From an uncultured bacterium (GTDB taxonomy: Bacteria > Bacteroidota > Bacteroidia > Bacteroidales > CAIWKO01), in NCBI GenBank assembly GCA_903862465.1, contig CAIOYH010000029.1, positions 1 to 45,443 on the forward strand: a stretch of DNA of 45,443 nt. The letters run 5' to 3'. The notes beneath the pieces are model-generated. The model saw only the letters and a program-made list of their open reading frames with translations. It was not told where the DNA came from and made no database searches. Shown in pieces: positions 9,207-18,149 of this stretch. Position 1 is the first letter of the stretch; each line of letters opens with the position of its first letter. Both the position numbers and the translations under genes were made by a program.

Positions 9207-9900
9207 CTGCGATATCTATGAACTTTATAATAATAGATTTTCTGCCTTTATAGAAATCTAAAATCATGGCTAACATGTTCTTTATGTTATCATTGAAATC
9301 TTTGAATTATAAAAATATGTAATTTATGCCATCATAGATATCTATGAGCTATAAAATTATTTAATTTGTGCCATCTTAGATATCTATGACCTATAAAATT
9401 ACATAATTTGTGTCATCTTAGAAATCTATGACCTATAAAAGTATATAATTTGTGTCATCATAGATATCTATGAGCTATAAAATTATATACTTTGTGTCAT
9501 CATAGATATCTATGACCTATAAAATTGAATAATTTGTGCCATCATAGAAATCTATGACCTATAAAATTAAATAATTTGCCTCATTGGAGAAATCGGACAT
9601 CTATAAAATAAATGTTTTTGCTTGATGGGAGATATCGGACATGTATATAAAATTTGAATTTGCTTGATTGGAGATATCGGACATCAATATAAAAATAGTT
9701 TTTGCTTCGTTGGAGAAATCGGACATCAATAAAAAACTAGTTTTTGCCTCATTGGAGAAATCGGACATCAATATAAAACTAGTTTTTGCTTCATCGGAGA
9801 AATCGGACATCAATAAAAAACATTTTTTTGCTTCATTGGAGAAATCGGACATATATAAAAAACGCTTTTTTGCCTCATCTTCGATATCGAAGAGCTATAA
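9207..9900. repeat. 42-bp tandem array, 17 exactly phased units
   Basis: A central GATATC or GAAATC hexamer recurs at 9211, 9253, 9295, 9337, 9379, 9421, 9463, 9505, 9547, 9589, 9631, 9673, 9715, 9757, 9799, 9841 and 9883: 16 consecutive steps of exactly 42 bp. Units up to about 9560 carry flanks that often give the perfect palindrome CATAGATATCTATG (for example 9333-9346, 9459-9472, 9501-9514). Units from 9589 on carry GGAGAAATCGGACAT with ACTAGTTTTTGC spacers. The last unit has a different perfect palindrome, CTTCGATATCGAAG (9879-9892). Open frames exist over part of the array only because 42 is a multiple of three; in-frame stops break them elsewhere. Confidence 0.95.
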
Positions 9901-9975
9901 AATAATATAATTTGTGCCTAATAAAAATCTAGGCAGTGAAGCGCGCATCCTGCGTATAGGCGCTATGAATGATTA

Positions 9976-10143
9976 GTATCCCTACGAATTACGAATTTTC
10001 GAATTACGAATATCCCTACGAATTACGAATAATTGAATTAGGAATACGTCAAAAATGTCTGTGTAAATTCCATACAGCTAAATCCTAAGCCATAACATTC
10101 TGTGAGTGTCATTAGTAATTCGCATATTCGTATTTCGTAGGGG
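9976..10143. repeat. Dispersed CGAATTACGAAT repeats in inverted arrangement
   Basis: CCCTACGAATTACGAAT occurs at 9980-9996 and 10014-10030 in direct orientation, with a shorter CGAATTACGAAT between them. A diverged inverted copy, ATTCGTATTTCGTAGGGG, lies at 10126-10143, so the block could fold into a large hairpin. The same core recurs at 30527-30540, which marks it as a dispersed family. No gene is visible here. Confidence 0.8.
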
Positions 10144-10180
10144 CAAATCTTGGGATTTAGCTTTATTTCCTATTATTTTT

Positions 10181-11116
10181 TTATTTGATAACAAACTCCC
10201 CATCTGACCGCCTATTTCTAAACAACAAAAAGACCAACAAACTTACTACCATCGCGCTAAACACAATGACGAAGGTGTCGTCGGAGCGCCCGAAGGTGTC
10301 AAAATTGGCTTTGAGCAAACCTTTAGCCGAAAGGAAAGCTACACAAACGGCTATACCATTGTTCATAAAATGTATCATAATAGGAATCCATAAATTGCCC
10401 GACCAATAAAATATATAACCCAAATAGATGCCAAGCAGAAACCTTGGGATGAAACCATAAAACTGCATGTGGATAGCGCTAAATATAAAGGCAGTTATGA
10501 GCACCGCCACATGAATGTTTCCAAACCATTCTTTAAATATGCGTTGCAGCACACCTCTAAAAAAGAGCTCCTCTCCGATGGCAGGCAAGATGGCAATCAT
10601 CAGCATATTCACCACGAACCCCCATAAGCTAGGTGTGTTTAGGAAAGCCGTGGTGACTTCTGCGGCTTGCGCTTCCGAGCTTTTCATCCATTGTTCGATG
10701 CCCGAAAACATTTGTGGAAACGACATGCGGGCGTTCACCTCGCCTATCCAATTGATGAAAGGCAAACCGACTATCACCACCGCCAATGCAAACATCAGAA
10801 AAACACTAGAGATGTGTCTTTTTAATCGAACATACCTGAACAGTTTGTCTCCTGCGAAAAGCGAGAAAACAAGAGAAGGGATTATAAATAGCGCAAATTG
10901 ATTCACGATTTGAAGATACTTTAGTTTCGAAACGATGTCGGGCTTAGAAAAATCATAGCCCTGCGACAGGCTCTCTAAGAATGAGCTTCCATAAAAAGGG
11001 AATGCCAAAAGCACGCCCAACATATTCACAAAGAATAAGCTTGCGGCTAGAATTAGGATGAAATATAAAAGTTTCAAGGCAGGAGTTTGCCGCTGCAAAA
11101 CAGGATGTATGATCAT
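10181..11116 (-). CDS. CPBP family intramembrane metalloprotease
   Basis: This 311-aa polytopic membrane protein contains the three motifs of the CPBP/Abi family (CAAX prenyl protease 2-like): EELFFRG with Glu182, Glu183 and Arg187, FIFSAIHMQF with His216, and HFMNN with His249 and Asn253. These residues bind the metal and water in membrane-embedded glutamic-type proteases of this class. About seven to eight hydrophobic segments are visible. The substrate cannot be deduced; family members process prenylated proteins in eukaryotes and serve in peptide maturation or immunity in some bacteria. It is transcribed alone and divergently from the next gene. It lies on the upstream side of ftsZ, beyond the 42-bp array. 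Confidence 0.88.
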   Translation of the reverse strand: MIIHPVLQRQTPALKLLYFILILAASLFFVNMLGVLLAFPFYGSSFLESLSQGYDFSKPDIVSKLKYLQIVNQFALFIIPSLVFSLFAGDKLFRYVRLKRHISSVFLMFALAVVIVGLPFINWIGEVNARMSFPQMFSGIEQWMKSSEAQAAEVTTAFLNTPSLWGFVVNMLMIAILPAIGEELFFRGVLQRIFKEWFGNIHVAVLITAFIFSAIHMQFYGFIPRFLLGIYLGYIFYWSGNLWIPIMIHFMNNGIAVCVAFLSAKGLLKANFDTFGRSDDTFVIVFSAMVVSLLVFLLFRNRRSDGEFVIK

Positions 11117-11267
11117 AAAGAAATTAGATTTGAGTACAATATTACAAATTTTTGGCGAGATATGAATAATTCTTTTTATTTTTACGGATTATTGCTGCAA
11201 GCGATTGGATTCTGAAAGCAGCGGAATTTGAAAAAACAACACTAAGAGTTTATGGATTAGATAGATT

Positions 11268-13325
11268 ATGAAAACGATACTGAAAACATACTTACGAGCC
11301 AATCAAAATTCATTGCATAAAAAAGCGGGCATATTGCTTTTTGCATTGCTGATGGGGTTTTTCTGCGTAAAGTTTTATTCGAGCAATATCAAATCTTTTC
11401 CGGGCAACACACATACGTGGGCGCAAGGCGATAGATATGCCTTGGCATTAAACTTTCAACGAAACGGATTTGATTTGTTTCATCCGCAGACTTTTAATTT
11501 GAAACCACAGTTTCCGCCTTACCTTCCGCTCCCCAACGAAAAGGGCATAACGCAGGTGGATTGCCCGATTCACGAATATGTGATTGCTGCCATCATGACT
11601 TTCGTCAGGAACAACAGCCCCCTGATTTTTCGTTTATACAATTTGTTATATGCACTGATAGGATTCTTTTTTCTGTTTCGTTTAGTAAGATATAACACCC
11701 ACTCTAATTCGAAATCCATTGCTGTAATCGTTTTTGCATTCTTATCGCCTGTTTTGGTTTATTATTTTGATGGATTTTTGCCATCCATCAGTTCGTTGGC
11801 AAGCGCCTTAATCGGCTACTATTTCTTCTTTGAATATCGTAGAAATGGCGTGTTCCGGAATTTAGCCTTAGCCGTGCTTTTTGTGTTTATTGCCGCCTTG
11901 AGCCGCACACCCTTTGCCTTGTTTTTGGGCGCCATGTTTTGCCAAATACTTTATGATGCCATATATAAAGGTATAAAAAAGAACATAAAGCCCATTCTGA
12001 TATTTCTGATAGCGTTCGTTATTTTAGGTGGATATTTCTTGTATAATACGTGGTTGGCAAGAACATACGGGTCGGTGTTTTTAACGCATATTATGCCTGT
12101 AACCAATAGGAGCGAGATTCGCGACATCTTGAAACACATTTACGATTCGTGGTTGCTGTTGTATTTCACCTTATTTCATTACGGCATTTTTATCGTGCTA
12201 GGGTTGCTCTTTATTTTTCAATGGATAAAGAAGAAGGCTCTCACCCCATTTCAAAAAGCAGTGGGCTTCCAATTTCTTGTTACTTCTGCGGGTGCCTTGG
12301 CTTACTTTGGCTTGATGATAGCGCAGTTTCATAGTCATGATTATTACTTTTTGGATAGTTTTTATGTGCCTTGCATTTTATTTGTGATACTTTGTATGGA
12401 TAGTTTCTCTGTCAAGAAATTGTATGCAAAGATTGTATTGGTTGGGTTTACGTTGCTTTTGGGCTATTATAGTTTCGGGAAATGCGAAAAAGAAATCACT
12501 TTTCGCTATCAGGAAGACCGCAATAATATATTTTACACGGAAACGATGAATTTTCAAGGCTCAGGTGCTTATCTTGATTCGCTAAAAATCAGTTCGGATG
12601 CGCGCATCTTGGTTATCAATGCCAACTCTGCCAATATTCCTTTTATATTGATGCATAGAAGTGGCTACGGATTGATACTTTCTACGCCTACGAATATTAA
12701 GGAAGCGTTTAGATGGAATTATGATTATATCGTCATGCAAAATGAGATAGTCCTCTCCGAAGTGGTGACCTACTATCCTACTATCATAAACGAACTTGAA
12801 CCGATAGGCACCAACGGGAAGATTTCTGTTTATCGAAAACTGCATCGGGATAAGAGTTTGGTTGAGTTTCTACAAATAAAGAATAAAATTCAGTATTGCA
12901 TTAATTCATGTGGAAATAATCATGAGATGTGTTCAACTTGCTTGGCAACAAATCTGAGCTGCGACTCGACTATGAAGATACTTCCCGAAACAGAATTCGC
13001 CGACTTATTGAAATTGAATTTAGATGAGTTGAAAACCAACAACGTGAATTTGTATTTTACTGCCGATGTCCGCATAAATCAATATAATGGCGGCAATTCG
13101 GATATTGTGGCAACCATAAATCAAGATGAAAAGCAAATTTATTATAAGAGTTATTCCCTCAATCAGTATCTCGACAACACCGTTGATACCAAATTCTACA
13201 GATTGTATTTCATGTATCCTTTAAAATATCTCTATGGCAGTTCGTCGAATCTATCTTTGTATTCGTGGAACAACGGAAAAAATGCTATAGAGCTGAAAAA
13301 TATAAGTATTTGGCTTGCGAACTAA
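11268..13325 (+). CDS. Polytopic membrane protein, probable GT-C type glycosyltransferase
   Basis: The 685-aa product has an N-terminal membrane anchor, a first outer loop containing THTWAQGDRYALA (with an acidic residue where GT39/PMT-like enzymes carry theirs), and about nine or ten further hydrophobic segments to near residue 400. A soluble C-terminal half of about 280 residues follows, with a Cys-rich patch CINSCGNNHEMCSTC near 545. The topology and loop pattern fit lipid-linked-sugar glycosyltransferases of the GT-C fold, but no family-defining motif is certain. Its stop codon overlaps the stop of the opposing YihY-type gene by two bases (13323-13324), so the genes converge without a gap. 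Confidence 0.55.
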   Translation: MKTILKTYLRANQNSLHKKAGILLFALLMGFFCVKFYSSNIKSFPGNTHTWAQGDRYALALNFQRNGFDLFHPQTFNLKPQFPPYLPLPNEKGITQVDCPIHEYVIAAIMTFVRNNSPLIFRLYNLLYALIGFFFLFRLVRYNTHSNSKSIAVIVFAFLSPVLVYYFDGFLPSISSLASALIGYYFFFEYRRNGVFRNLALAVLFVFIAALSRTPFALFLGAMFCQILYDAIYKGIKKNIKPILIFLIAFVILGGYFLYNTWLARTYGSVFLTHIMPVTNRSEIRDILKHIYDSWLLLYFTLFHYGIFIVLGLLFIFQWIKKKALTPFQKAVGFQFLVTSAGALAYFGLMIAQFHSHDYYFLDSFYVPCILFVILCMDSFSVKKLYAKIVLVGFTLLLGYYSFGKCEKEITFRYQEDRNNIFYTETMNFQGSGAYLDSLKISSDARILVINANSANIPFILMHRSGYGLILSTPTNIKEAFRWNYDYIVMQNEIVLSEVVTYYPTIINELEPIGTNGKISVYRKLHRDKSLVEFLQIKNKIQYCINSCGNNHEMCSTCLATNLSCDSTMKILPETEFADLLKLNLDELKTNNVNLYFTADVRINQYNGGNSDIVATINQDEKQIYYKSYSLNQYLDNTVDTKFYRLYFMYPLKYLYGSSSNLSLYSWNNGKNAIELKNISIWLAN

Positions 13326-14263
13326 TCTTTTGTCGCCAATGTTTTCTTTGCGATAGCGATACTTGCGTTTAATTCGAAGCCAACCAACAAGGCAATAGAG
13401 TTAAAATACAACCACATCATTATTACAATGATAGTTCCTATGGACCCATATAGGGCGTTGTACTTGGCAAAGTTGTTCACATAAAAATTAAAGCCGGAGG
13501 TGGTGGCAAGAAACAATAATGTTGCTAAGGTTGAACCTGCTGATATGAACCGAAAGCGTTGTCTTTTAGCAGGAGCCAAATAGTAAAGAAAAGAAATAGC
13601 AAAGAAGACCATCAACAATACAACCACCCAACGACCATATTTAATAAGGTATAGAACTAAAGATTGGTCTAAAATATGTGCATGATTTAAGTACTTGATG
13701 CCTGCAGTGCCTAGTAGTATCAATGCCGTTGAAATCACAACAATAAGAGAGAGGATCACCATTAGCACAATAGAAATCATATATTGTTGCCACCATTTTC
13801 GAGTTTCAATGCTATGCGATGTATTATTAAAAGCTACAATCACTCCTAGAATCCCGTTGGAAGCAAAATATAAAGCCATCACCACACCAAAGGAAAGCAA
13901 ACCGCCTTGTTGTCGGGAGATGATGTCGGTTATGGTAGAATTAATCAGGACATAAAAGTTTTCGGGAACGGATGTGTGGATAGTTTCCAACAAAGTTCTT
14001 TGGAAATGCTGAATCGGTATATATGGAATCAAAGTAAATAAAAACAGAATGGCAGGAAACATCGCCAAGAAGAACTTGAAGGCAATGGAACTTGCACGTG
14101 TTGTGATGCTGCCATCCATCAAACCCTTTATGAAGAAAACTATCACATCATAAAGCGGCATACGATCAAATCCGGGAAGAATTATCCTTTTGGTAATAAT
14201 CCGAAACGCCCTAAATAGACGAGATTCTTTTATGGATGTTTGAAGGCTAAATTTTGGTTCCAT
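13322..14263 (-). CDS. YihY/virulence factor BrkB family membrane protein
   Basis: The 313-aa protein has six predicted membrane helices and family hallmarks: TTRASSIAFKFFLAMFPAIL after the first cytosolic part, SNGILGVIVAFNN, and the C-terminal GTIIVIMMWLYFNSIALLVG. The family was once called ribonuclease BN in error; its function remains unsettled, with transport or envelope roles proposed. The ATG follows the nadC stop codon with no gap (stop at 14266-14264, start at 14263), so the two genes are translationally adjacent and surely co-transcribed. Confidence 0.9.
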   Translation of the reverse strand: MEPKFSLQTSIKESRLFRAFRIITKRIILPGFDRMPLYDVIVFFIKGLMDGSITTRASSIAFKFFLAMFPAILFLFTLIPYIPIQHFQRTLLETIHTSVPENFYVLINSTITDIISRQQGGLLSFGVVMALYFASNGILGVIVAFNNTSHSIETRKWWQQYMISIVLMVILSLIVVISTALILLGTAGIKYLNHAHILDQSLVLYLIKYGRWVVVLLMVFFAISFLYYLAPAKRQRFRFISAGSTLATLLFLATTSGFNFYVNNFAKYNALYGSIGTIIVIMMWLYFNSIALLVGFELNASIAIAKKTLATKD

Positions 14264-15100
14264 CTAACAGCTTTTCAAACTTAAATCCAAACTTTTGATA
14301 TGATGGGTTATGGCTCCCACAGATATATAATCCACACCACTGAGGGCATACTCTTTTATATTCATTAGGGTGATGTTTCCTGAAGCTTCCGTTTCGTATT
14401 TCCCATCAATCAACTGAATGGCTCTTTTCAGATTCTCAGGCGTGAAATTGTCTAACATAATTCTATCCACTTGCCCAATATGTAGCACTTCGTCCAATTC
14501 GGAAAAGTTCCTGACTTCAATTTCAATCTTTAAATCTTTCCCTAATTTCTTCACATAGGTTTGTGTAACTTCAATGGCTTGCTGAATCCCTCCCGCAAAA
14601 TCAACATGATTGTCTTTTATCATTATCATGTCGTATAAGCCCATGCGATGATTTTGCCCTCCACCAATCGCCACTGCCATCTTCTCAAAGATGCGCATAT
14701 TGGGCGTTGTCTTCCGTGTGTCGAGTAAGCGTGTTTTTGCTCCTGCTAAAGTCTCACAATAATGATGGGTAGAAGTTGCGATGCCACTCATGCGTTGCAT
14801 GAAGTTCAACACGGTGCGCTCTGCGGTGAGCATAGACAGGCAAGATCCTGAGATATAAAAAACAACATCGCCTTTTTTAACATGAGCACCATCCCTCATC
14901 ATTATATCCATGATGATGTCCTCATCCACTTCTTGGAAAACCAAACGTGCAATCTCAACACCTGCTATCACCCCATCTTCTTTCACCAAGAGCTTCATTG
15001 TCCCTTGCGCCGATTCGGGAATTGTGGCACGAGAGGTGTGATCGCCGTCGCCCACATCTTCGGCAAGTGCTTGTTTGATAAGTTTCGTAATTATATCCAT
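14264..15100 (-). CDS. nadC: Nicotinate-nucleotide pyrophosphorylase (carboxylating)
   Basis: The 278-aa enzyme (quinolinate phosphoribosyltransferase) makes nicotinate mononucleotide from quinolinate and PRPP in de novo NAD synthesis. Family signatures include EDVGDGDHTS at the N-terminus, AERTVLNFMQRMSGIAT, LDTRKTTP for substrate phosphate binding, GGGQNHRMGLYDMIMIKDNH, and the barrel strands ending VDYISVGAITH. Length and order are normal. It lies between a DUF4783 gene (68 bp upstream) and the YihY-type gene (directly abutting), all on the minus strand. nadA and nadB are not in the window. Confidence 0.96.
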   Translation of the reverse strand: MDIITKLIKQALAEDVGDGDHTSRATIPESAQGTMKLLVKEDGVIAGVEIARLVFQEVDEDIIMDIMMRDGAHVKKGDVVFYISGSCLSMLTAERTVLNFMQRMSGIATSTHHYCETLAGAKTRLLDTRKTTPNMRIFEKMAVAIGGGQNHRMGLYDMIMIKDNHVDFAGGIQQAIEVTQTYVKKLGKDLKIEIEVRNFSELDEVLHIGQVDRIMLDNFTPENLKRAIQLIDGKYETEASGNITLMNIKEYALSGVDYISVGAITHHIKSLDLSLKSC

Positions 15101-15168
15101 GAAAATAAATCTCTAGTTTTTGGCTAAATTACGGAATGTAACGCATAGAGACACCCTTTGTAAAGCAA

Positions 15169-15603
15169 TTATTCTTTTTCGAATTGGAGTTGTTGAATTT
15201 GAGATATGCCACTCACCTTCTTCACAAGGAAATAGGTGCGAAACCTTACGGATTTGGAACTATAGGTGCCGATGGCAAATTGAGAACCTTCGTTGGAGGA
15301 ACCCTGCTGATTGAGTTTGAACGAATCGGGGGGATATTGCGAAAAGAACTTCATGATAATCATTTCGGCTTGCGATTTGCTATACGTACCATCAGTGTTG
15401 GGTAGCGTCAAATCTATACTTGCACTAAAATAAAAAGCCAATTTCTTAGCATCACCCGCTCCGATAGCCGCGGCAATGCTATTATTGATTTCGTCATTCA
15501 CAATATTCTGTGTACTATCAATTCGTGTTGTGGAATCAATGGGGGATGCGAAATTACTCAAGGAGTAAAAACAAAATAATACGATCAGAGTTATGTTTTT
15601 CAT
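15169..15603 (-). CDS. DUF4783 domain-containing exported protein
   Basis: The 144-aa product has a signal peptide (MKNITLIVLFCFYSLSNFAS) and then matches DUF4783, a Bacteroidota family with a SnoaL/NTF2-like character: AAAIGAGDAKKLAFYFSASI, TYSKSQAEMIIMKFF, and a C-terminal strand reading ISQIQQLQFEKE. I placed the start 42 bases inside the longest frame because only this ATG puts the signal peptide first. Genes of this family often sit beside nadC in Bacteroidota, as here. Function unknown; the NTF2-like fold suggests ligand binding in the periplasm. Confidence 0.82.
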   Translation of the reverse strand: MKNITLIVLFCFYSLSNFASPIDSTTRIDSTQNIVNDEINNSIAAAIGAGDAKKLAFYFSASIDLTLPNTDGTYSKSQAEMIIMKFFSQYPPDSFKLNQQGSSNEGSQFAIGTYSSKSVRFRTYFLVKKVSGISQIQQLQFEKE

Positions 15604-15670
15604 GTAAAAAAATATTTTTTGAATTATAATATCAGCAAAAATCAAGCCACAATAATCTAGATTAGCTATG

Positions 15671-15678
15671 CAAAATTA
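15671..15678 (-). promoter_or_regulatory. -7 box upstream of the DUF4783-nadC-YihY genes
   Basis: TAATTTTG on the minus strand fits the Bacteroidota primary-sigma -7 consensus TAnnTTTG. It lies 67 bases before the DUF4783 start. No clear -33 element is visible. Confidence 0.5.
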
Positions 15679-15696
15679 AATAAAATTTGAATATAA

Positions 15697-16962
15697 TTAT
15701 CTTACTACTTGAAATTTTCCACGAAATATGTTTTCATCATCATTCAAAACATAAAAAAACACGCCTGTGGGGAGCATCGCTACTGAAATTTCCTTGCCCG
15801 AAACACTACGCCCCTGCATCATTTCCATGCCCTCCATATTATACAAGGTATAAACAAACGCCTTTTTCACTTCGGATGTGCCAAAAATAATGACATCATT
15901 AGCGGGAGATGGATACGGATTCATAGCCGTGAGGGCGATGTTCGCTTGATCAATTCCTACGGAGGTGATGCTGACGGTATGAGATACCGTACTCGATGAG
16001 CAGCCACGATAGGCAATAAGCTTCACGGTGAAGGTTCCCGTGGTCAAATAGGTGTGTGATGTGGTGTTGCCGCTGTAGGTTTGACCATCACCAAAATCCC
16101 AATAATAGGCATCGGCATTGAGCGAAGCGTTGGTTATCGCGACATTATTTTGATTGGCATTCATTGAAAAGGCAGCATGAGCCGTGAGTGTGTCAATTTG
16201 CCACAACGCCAAACTGTCGAAAACAACTTGCGCGGCATATTGCTGCAAATGCAGGGCTGTAGCAGGGTTTAATCCCGCATAGTAGGACGACCCTATGGGC
16301 GATTTGTGGAACATCGTTGCATAAAACGTGCAGGCTGCCAAATAACTCCCTGCCAAACTCGGATGGCTTTCATCCGCATTGTACAACAAGATGGAATCGC
16401 CCTGATTGCGCACTTTTTTCCACACAACACCTACGGGTGCCACAACAGCATGCAGCATTTGTGTCATGGTCATATAGCTCAGCCGAAGACCGGCTTGCAT
16501 GCCTTCGTAGGTGCAGATGGGCGGATAGGAAGCGCAATTGGAAGCATCGCCATTTTGGCGTCCCCATGTCATAAAAAACAAGGTTTGGGAGCAGCTATCG
16601 TTTCGTTTGATGTATTTATTTAAGGAATCGGCATAAGGATACACCTCAGCAGCCACCTGCGATGGCGGAAAAGCCGGCATCTGACTTTGCTCTTGCAAGA
16701 CGACATAATCCCAAGGGCGCGCACTGATTTTGCTCAGGGAGGTGGCATTGGTAGAATGTGCCTGAAGGGTGTAGCCTCCAATGTTGTTTTCATCATGCAG
16801 CAAGGTGTCGCCTTTGGAGAGGGCAATTTGAGTTATCAGCGTGGGCAAGTCGTTTACATACGTATAGCTATTGCCTAAAAATAAGGCTTGCAGCTTCTTT
16901 TGTCCGAACAGAGACATGCTGACAAGCAATAGTAAGAGCGAAATAAATAGATTCTTCTTCAT
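15697..16962 (-). CDS. Secreted SGNH/GDSL-type hydrolase with PKD domain and T9SS type A sorting domain
   Basis: The 421-aa protein has a signal peptide (1-20), an SGNH-fold region with FLGNSYTY near the start (Ser32 as nucleophile in the place of the usual GDS) and DESHPS with Asp197 and His200 as the rest of the triad. A PKD domain (about 250-330; YYWDFGDGQTYSGN, SHTYLTTGTFTV) and a type A sorting domain (about 340-421; PYPSPANDV) follow. Such enzymes hydrolyse esters, often on polysaccharides; the substrate is not evident. It is transcribed alone from a TACTTTTG box 14 bases upstream of its ATG. Confidence 0.82.
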   Translation of the reverse strand: MKKNLFISLLLLLVSMSLFGQKKLQALFLGNSYTYVNDLPTLITQIALSKGDTLLHDENNIGGYTLQAHSTNATSLSKISARPWDYVVLQEQSQMPAFPPSQVAAEVYPYADSLNKYIKRNDSCSQTLFFMTWGRQNGDASNCASYPPICTYEGMQAGLRLSYMTMTQMLHAVVAPVGVVWKKVRNQGDSILLYNADESHPSLAGSYLAACTFYATMFHKSPIGSSYYAGLNPATALHLQQYAAQVVFDSLALWQIDTLTAHAAFSMNANQNNVAITNASLNADAYYWDFGDGQTYSGNTTSHTYLTTGTFTVKLIAYRGCSSSTVSHTVSITSVGIDQANIALTAMNPYPSPANDVIIFGTSEVKKAFVYTLYNMEGMEMMQGRSVSGKEISVAMLPTGVFFYVLNDDENIFRGKFQVVR

Positions 16963-16976
16963 AGCAAATGTTTTTG

Positions 16977-16984
16977 CAAAAGTA
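16977..16984 (-). promoter_or_regulatory. -7 box of the SGNH hydrolase gene
   Basis: TACTTTTG on the minus strand matches TAnnTTTG and lies 14 bases upstream of the start codon, the same short distance seen at several other genes in the window. Confidence 0.6.
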
Positions 16985-17178
16985 TCATTTTTTCTTTTAT
17001 GAAGATGAAAGTTTCTCGGAAATTATTTGGAATACATTGGAGAGGGGGTGCTTGTATTGCTAGATGGCTGAATGGTTAAATTGTTAGAGGGTTAGATGCT
17101 TGAATTATCGTGTCGGACGTGTTCGATTTTATCTATTTAAGCAGAAATAAAAATGCTTGACACTTAGGACGCATCAAC
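16985..17178. other. Non-coding region with short degenerate repeats
   Basis: No gene is seen. The stretch 17058-17104 repeats short phrases such as GGTTAAATTGTTAGAGGGTTAG, split over a run of loosely 8-9 bp units, similar in style to dispersed repeats elsewhere in the window. Confidence 0.5.
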
Positions 17179-17292
17179 CTACTCCTTTATTATCTTCTTC
17201 GCCATATTTATATCCTCGCCTATCATTCTGACGATATACACCCCTGCATCAAAGATGTTACATTCATTGTTTATTATGAATGCCGCCGGAAA
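17179..17292 (-). pseudogene. Relic of a T9SS type A sorting domain
   Basis: The minus strand encodes a 37-codon open stretch containing IFDAGVYIVRMIGED followed by INMAKKIIKE and a stop codon. This is the classical C-terminal end of a type A sorting domain (GVYIVR, then basic residues, then KE). In the same frame an upstream stop closes it shortly after position 17292, and no start codon or rest of a gene is present. It is best read as the surviving tail of a lost secreted-protein gene. Confidence 0.6.
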
Positions 17293-17590
17293 AAATCAAA
17301 TGAGCGCGCGATTTAAATTTACATTAACGGATTAGATTTTTTCGAAGATGCTTGTTCTACATCTTGTGGAACAAAAAATTAGGGATGCAGCGCCACCACG
17401 CTTCATCCCCTTTTTTTTTGTATTTCTATATAGAAAAAGATTTTTATTGAGATTGAAAGACGAAGCATTCACCTTAAAGTTTACTCAAAGTGAAATCCAA
17501 CTATTTTCGCCCATCATCCATTTTTTTTATCCTATGATTGATCTTCGATTTTATTACAACATACTATAATAATCACCCAAAAAGTCGCAA
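17293..17590. other. AT-rich non-coding region
   Basis: A 73-codon open frame (17348-17569, plus) exists here, but it has low-complexity hydrophobic and basic content, no ribosome binding site and no recognisable family, so I do not call it a gene. Confidence 0.5.
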
Positions 17591-17597
17591 ACTGGTC

Positions 17598-17815
17598 GGT
17601 AGTAATTTCAATCTGCACGGTAGTAACTCAAATCTGCTCGGTAGTAACTCCAATCTGGTCGGTAGTAACTCAAATCTGCTCGGTAGTAACTCAAATCTGC
17701 TCGGTAGTAACTCAAATCTGCTCGGTAGTAAATTCAATTTGCTCGGTAGTAAATTCAATCTGCTCGGTAGTAACTCAAATCTTCTCGGTAGTAAATTCAA
17801 TCTGCTCGGTAGTAA
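17598..17815. repeat. 21-bp tandem array, 11 units
   Basis: Units begin with GGTAGTAA at 17598, 17619, 17640, 17661, 17682, 17703, 17724, 17745, 17766, 17787 and 17808: ten consecutive steps of exactly 21 bp. The variable part alternates between CTCAAATCTGCTC and ATTCAATCTGCTC types. Both strands stay open through the array and would encode heptapeptide repeats (LLGSNSN on plus, LLPSRFE on minus), but the unit differences change amino acids on both strands, which argues against coding. Confidence 0.95.
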
Positions 17816-18093
17816 TTGGGGGCATATCGGCACAAAAAACCGCTTCCATCTTTACAATATATCGTTGCAATCATCCTATTTTCATCTATATAGAATATGG
17901 TAAATGGTATAAGATAAATGGTATATGGTAAAAGGTATTTGGGATTTGTTGCGGCGAATTTGGTATTTGGAGCTTGGTATTTGGAGCTTGGATCTTCCAA
18001 AGTATGCCTGCCTGAACTATGAACTATGAACTCTTTACTCTGAAACTTGCATCCCGAATCATAAAAACTTTTCCTCCATACAAATCTTTTTTG
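17816..18093. other. Non-coding region with simple repeats
   Basis: Short tandem phrases occur: variants of GGTATAAGATAAATGGTATA near 17905-17937, two copies of TTTGGTATTTGGAGCTTG near 17960-17990, and AACTATGAACTATGAACTC near 18015. A lone TGCCTGCCTGA near 18004 matches half of the palindrome at 18945-18986. No gene is seen. Confidence 0.6.
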
Positions 18094-18101
18094 TAACTTT
18101 G
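18094..18101 (+). promoter_or_regulatory. -7 box of elbB
   Basis: TAACTTTG matches TAnnTTTG. It lies 48 bases upstream of the elbB start codon. No clear -33 element is visible. Confidence 0.6.
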
Positions 18102-18149
18102 CATCCTAAAAAAAATCATACCTTCGTTTCAATAAATCAATAGTAGAAG

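Noticed and set aside
9207-9900. CRISPR array
   Set aside because: The units are contiguous and similar along their whole length, with no unique spacers, and no cas genes are nearby. The same holds for the other tandem arrays.
9601-9910. Repeat proteins on either strand over the 42-bp array
   Set aside because: The frames stay open only because 42 is a multiple of three. They break in the first half of the array, lack ribosome binding sites and match no family.
17348-17569. A small hypothetical gene before the 21-bp array
   Set aside because: Low-complexity composition, no ribosome binding site or promoter box, and no recognisable homology.
17538-17903. Heptapeptide-repeat protein genes on both strands of the 21-bp array
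   Set aside because: Unit differences change amino acids on both strands, so there is no sign of selection for protein sequence.
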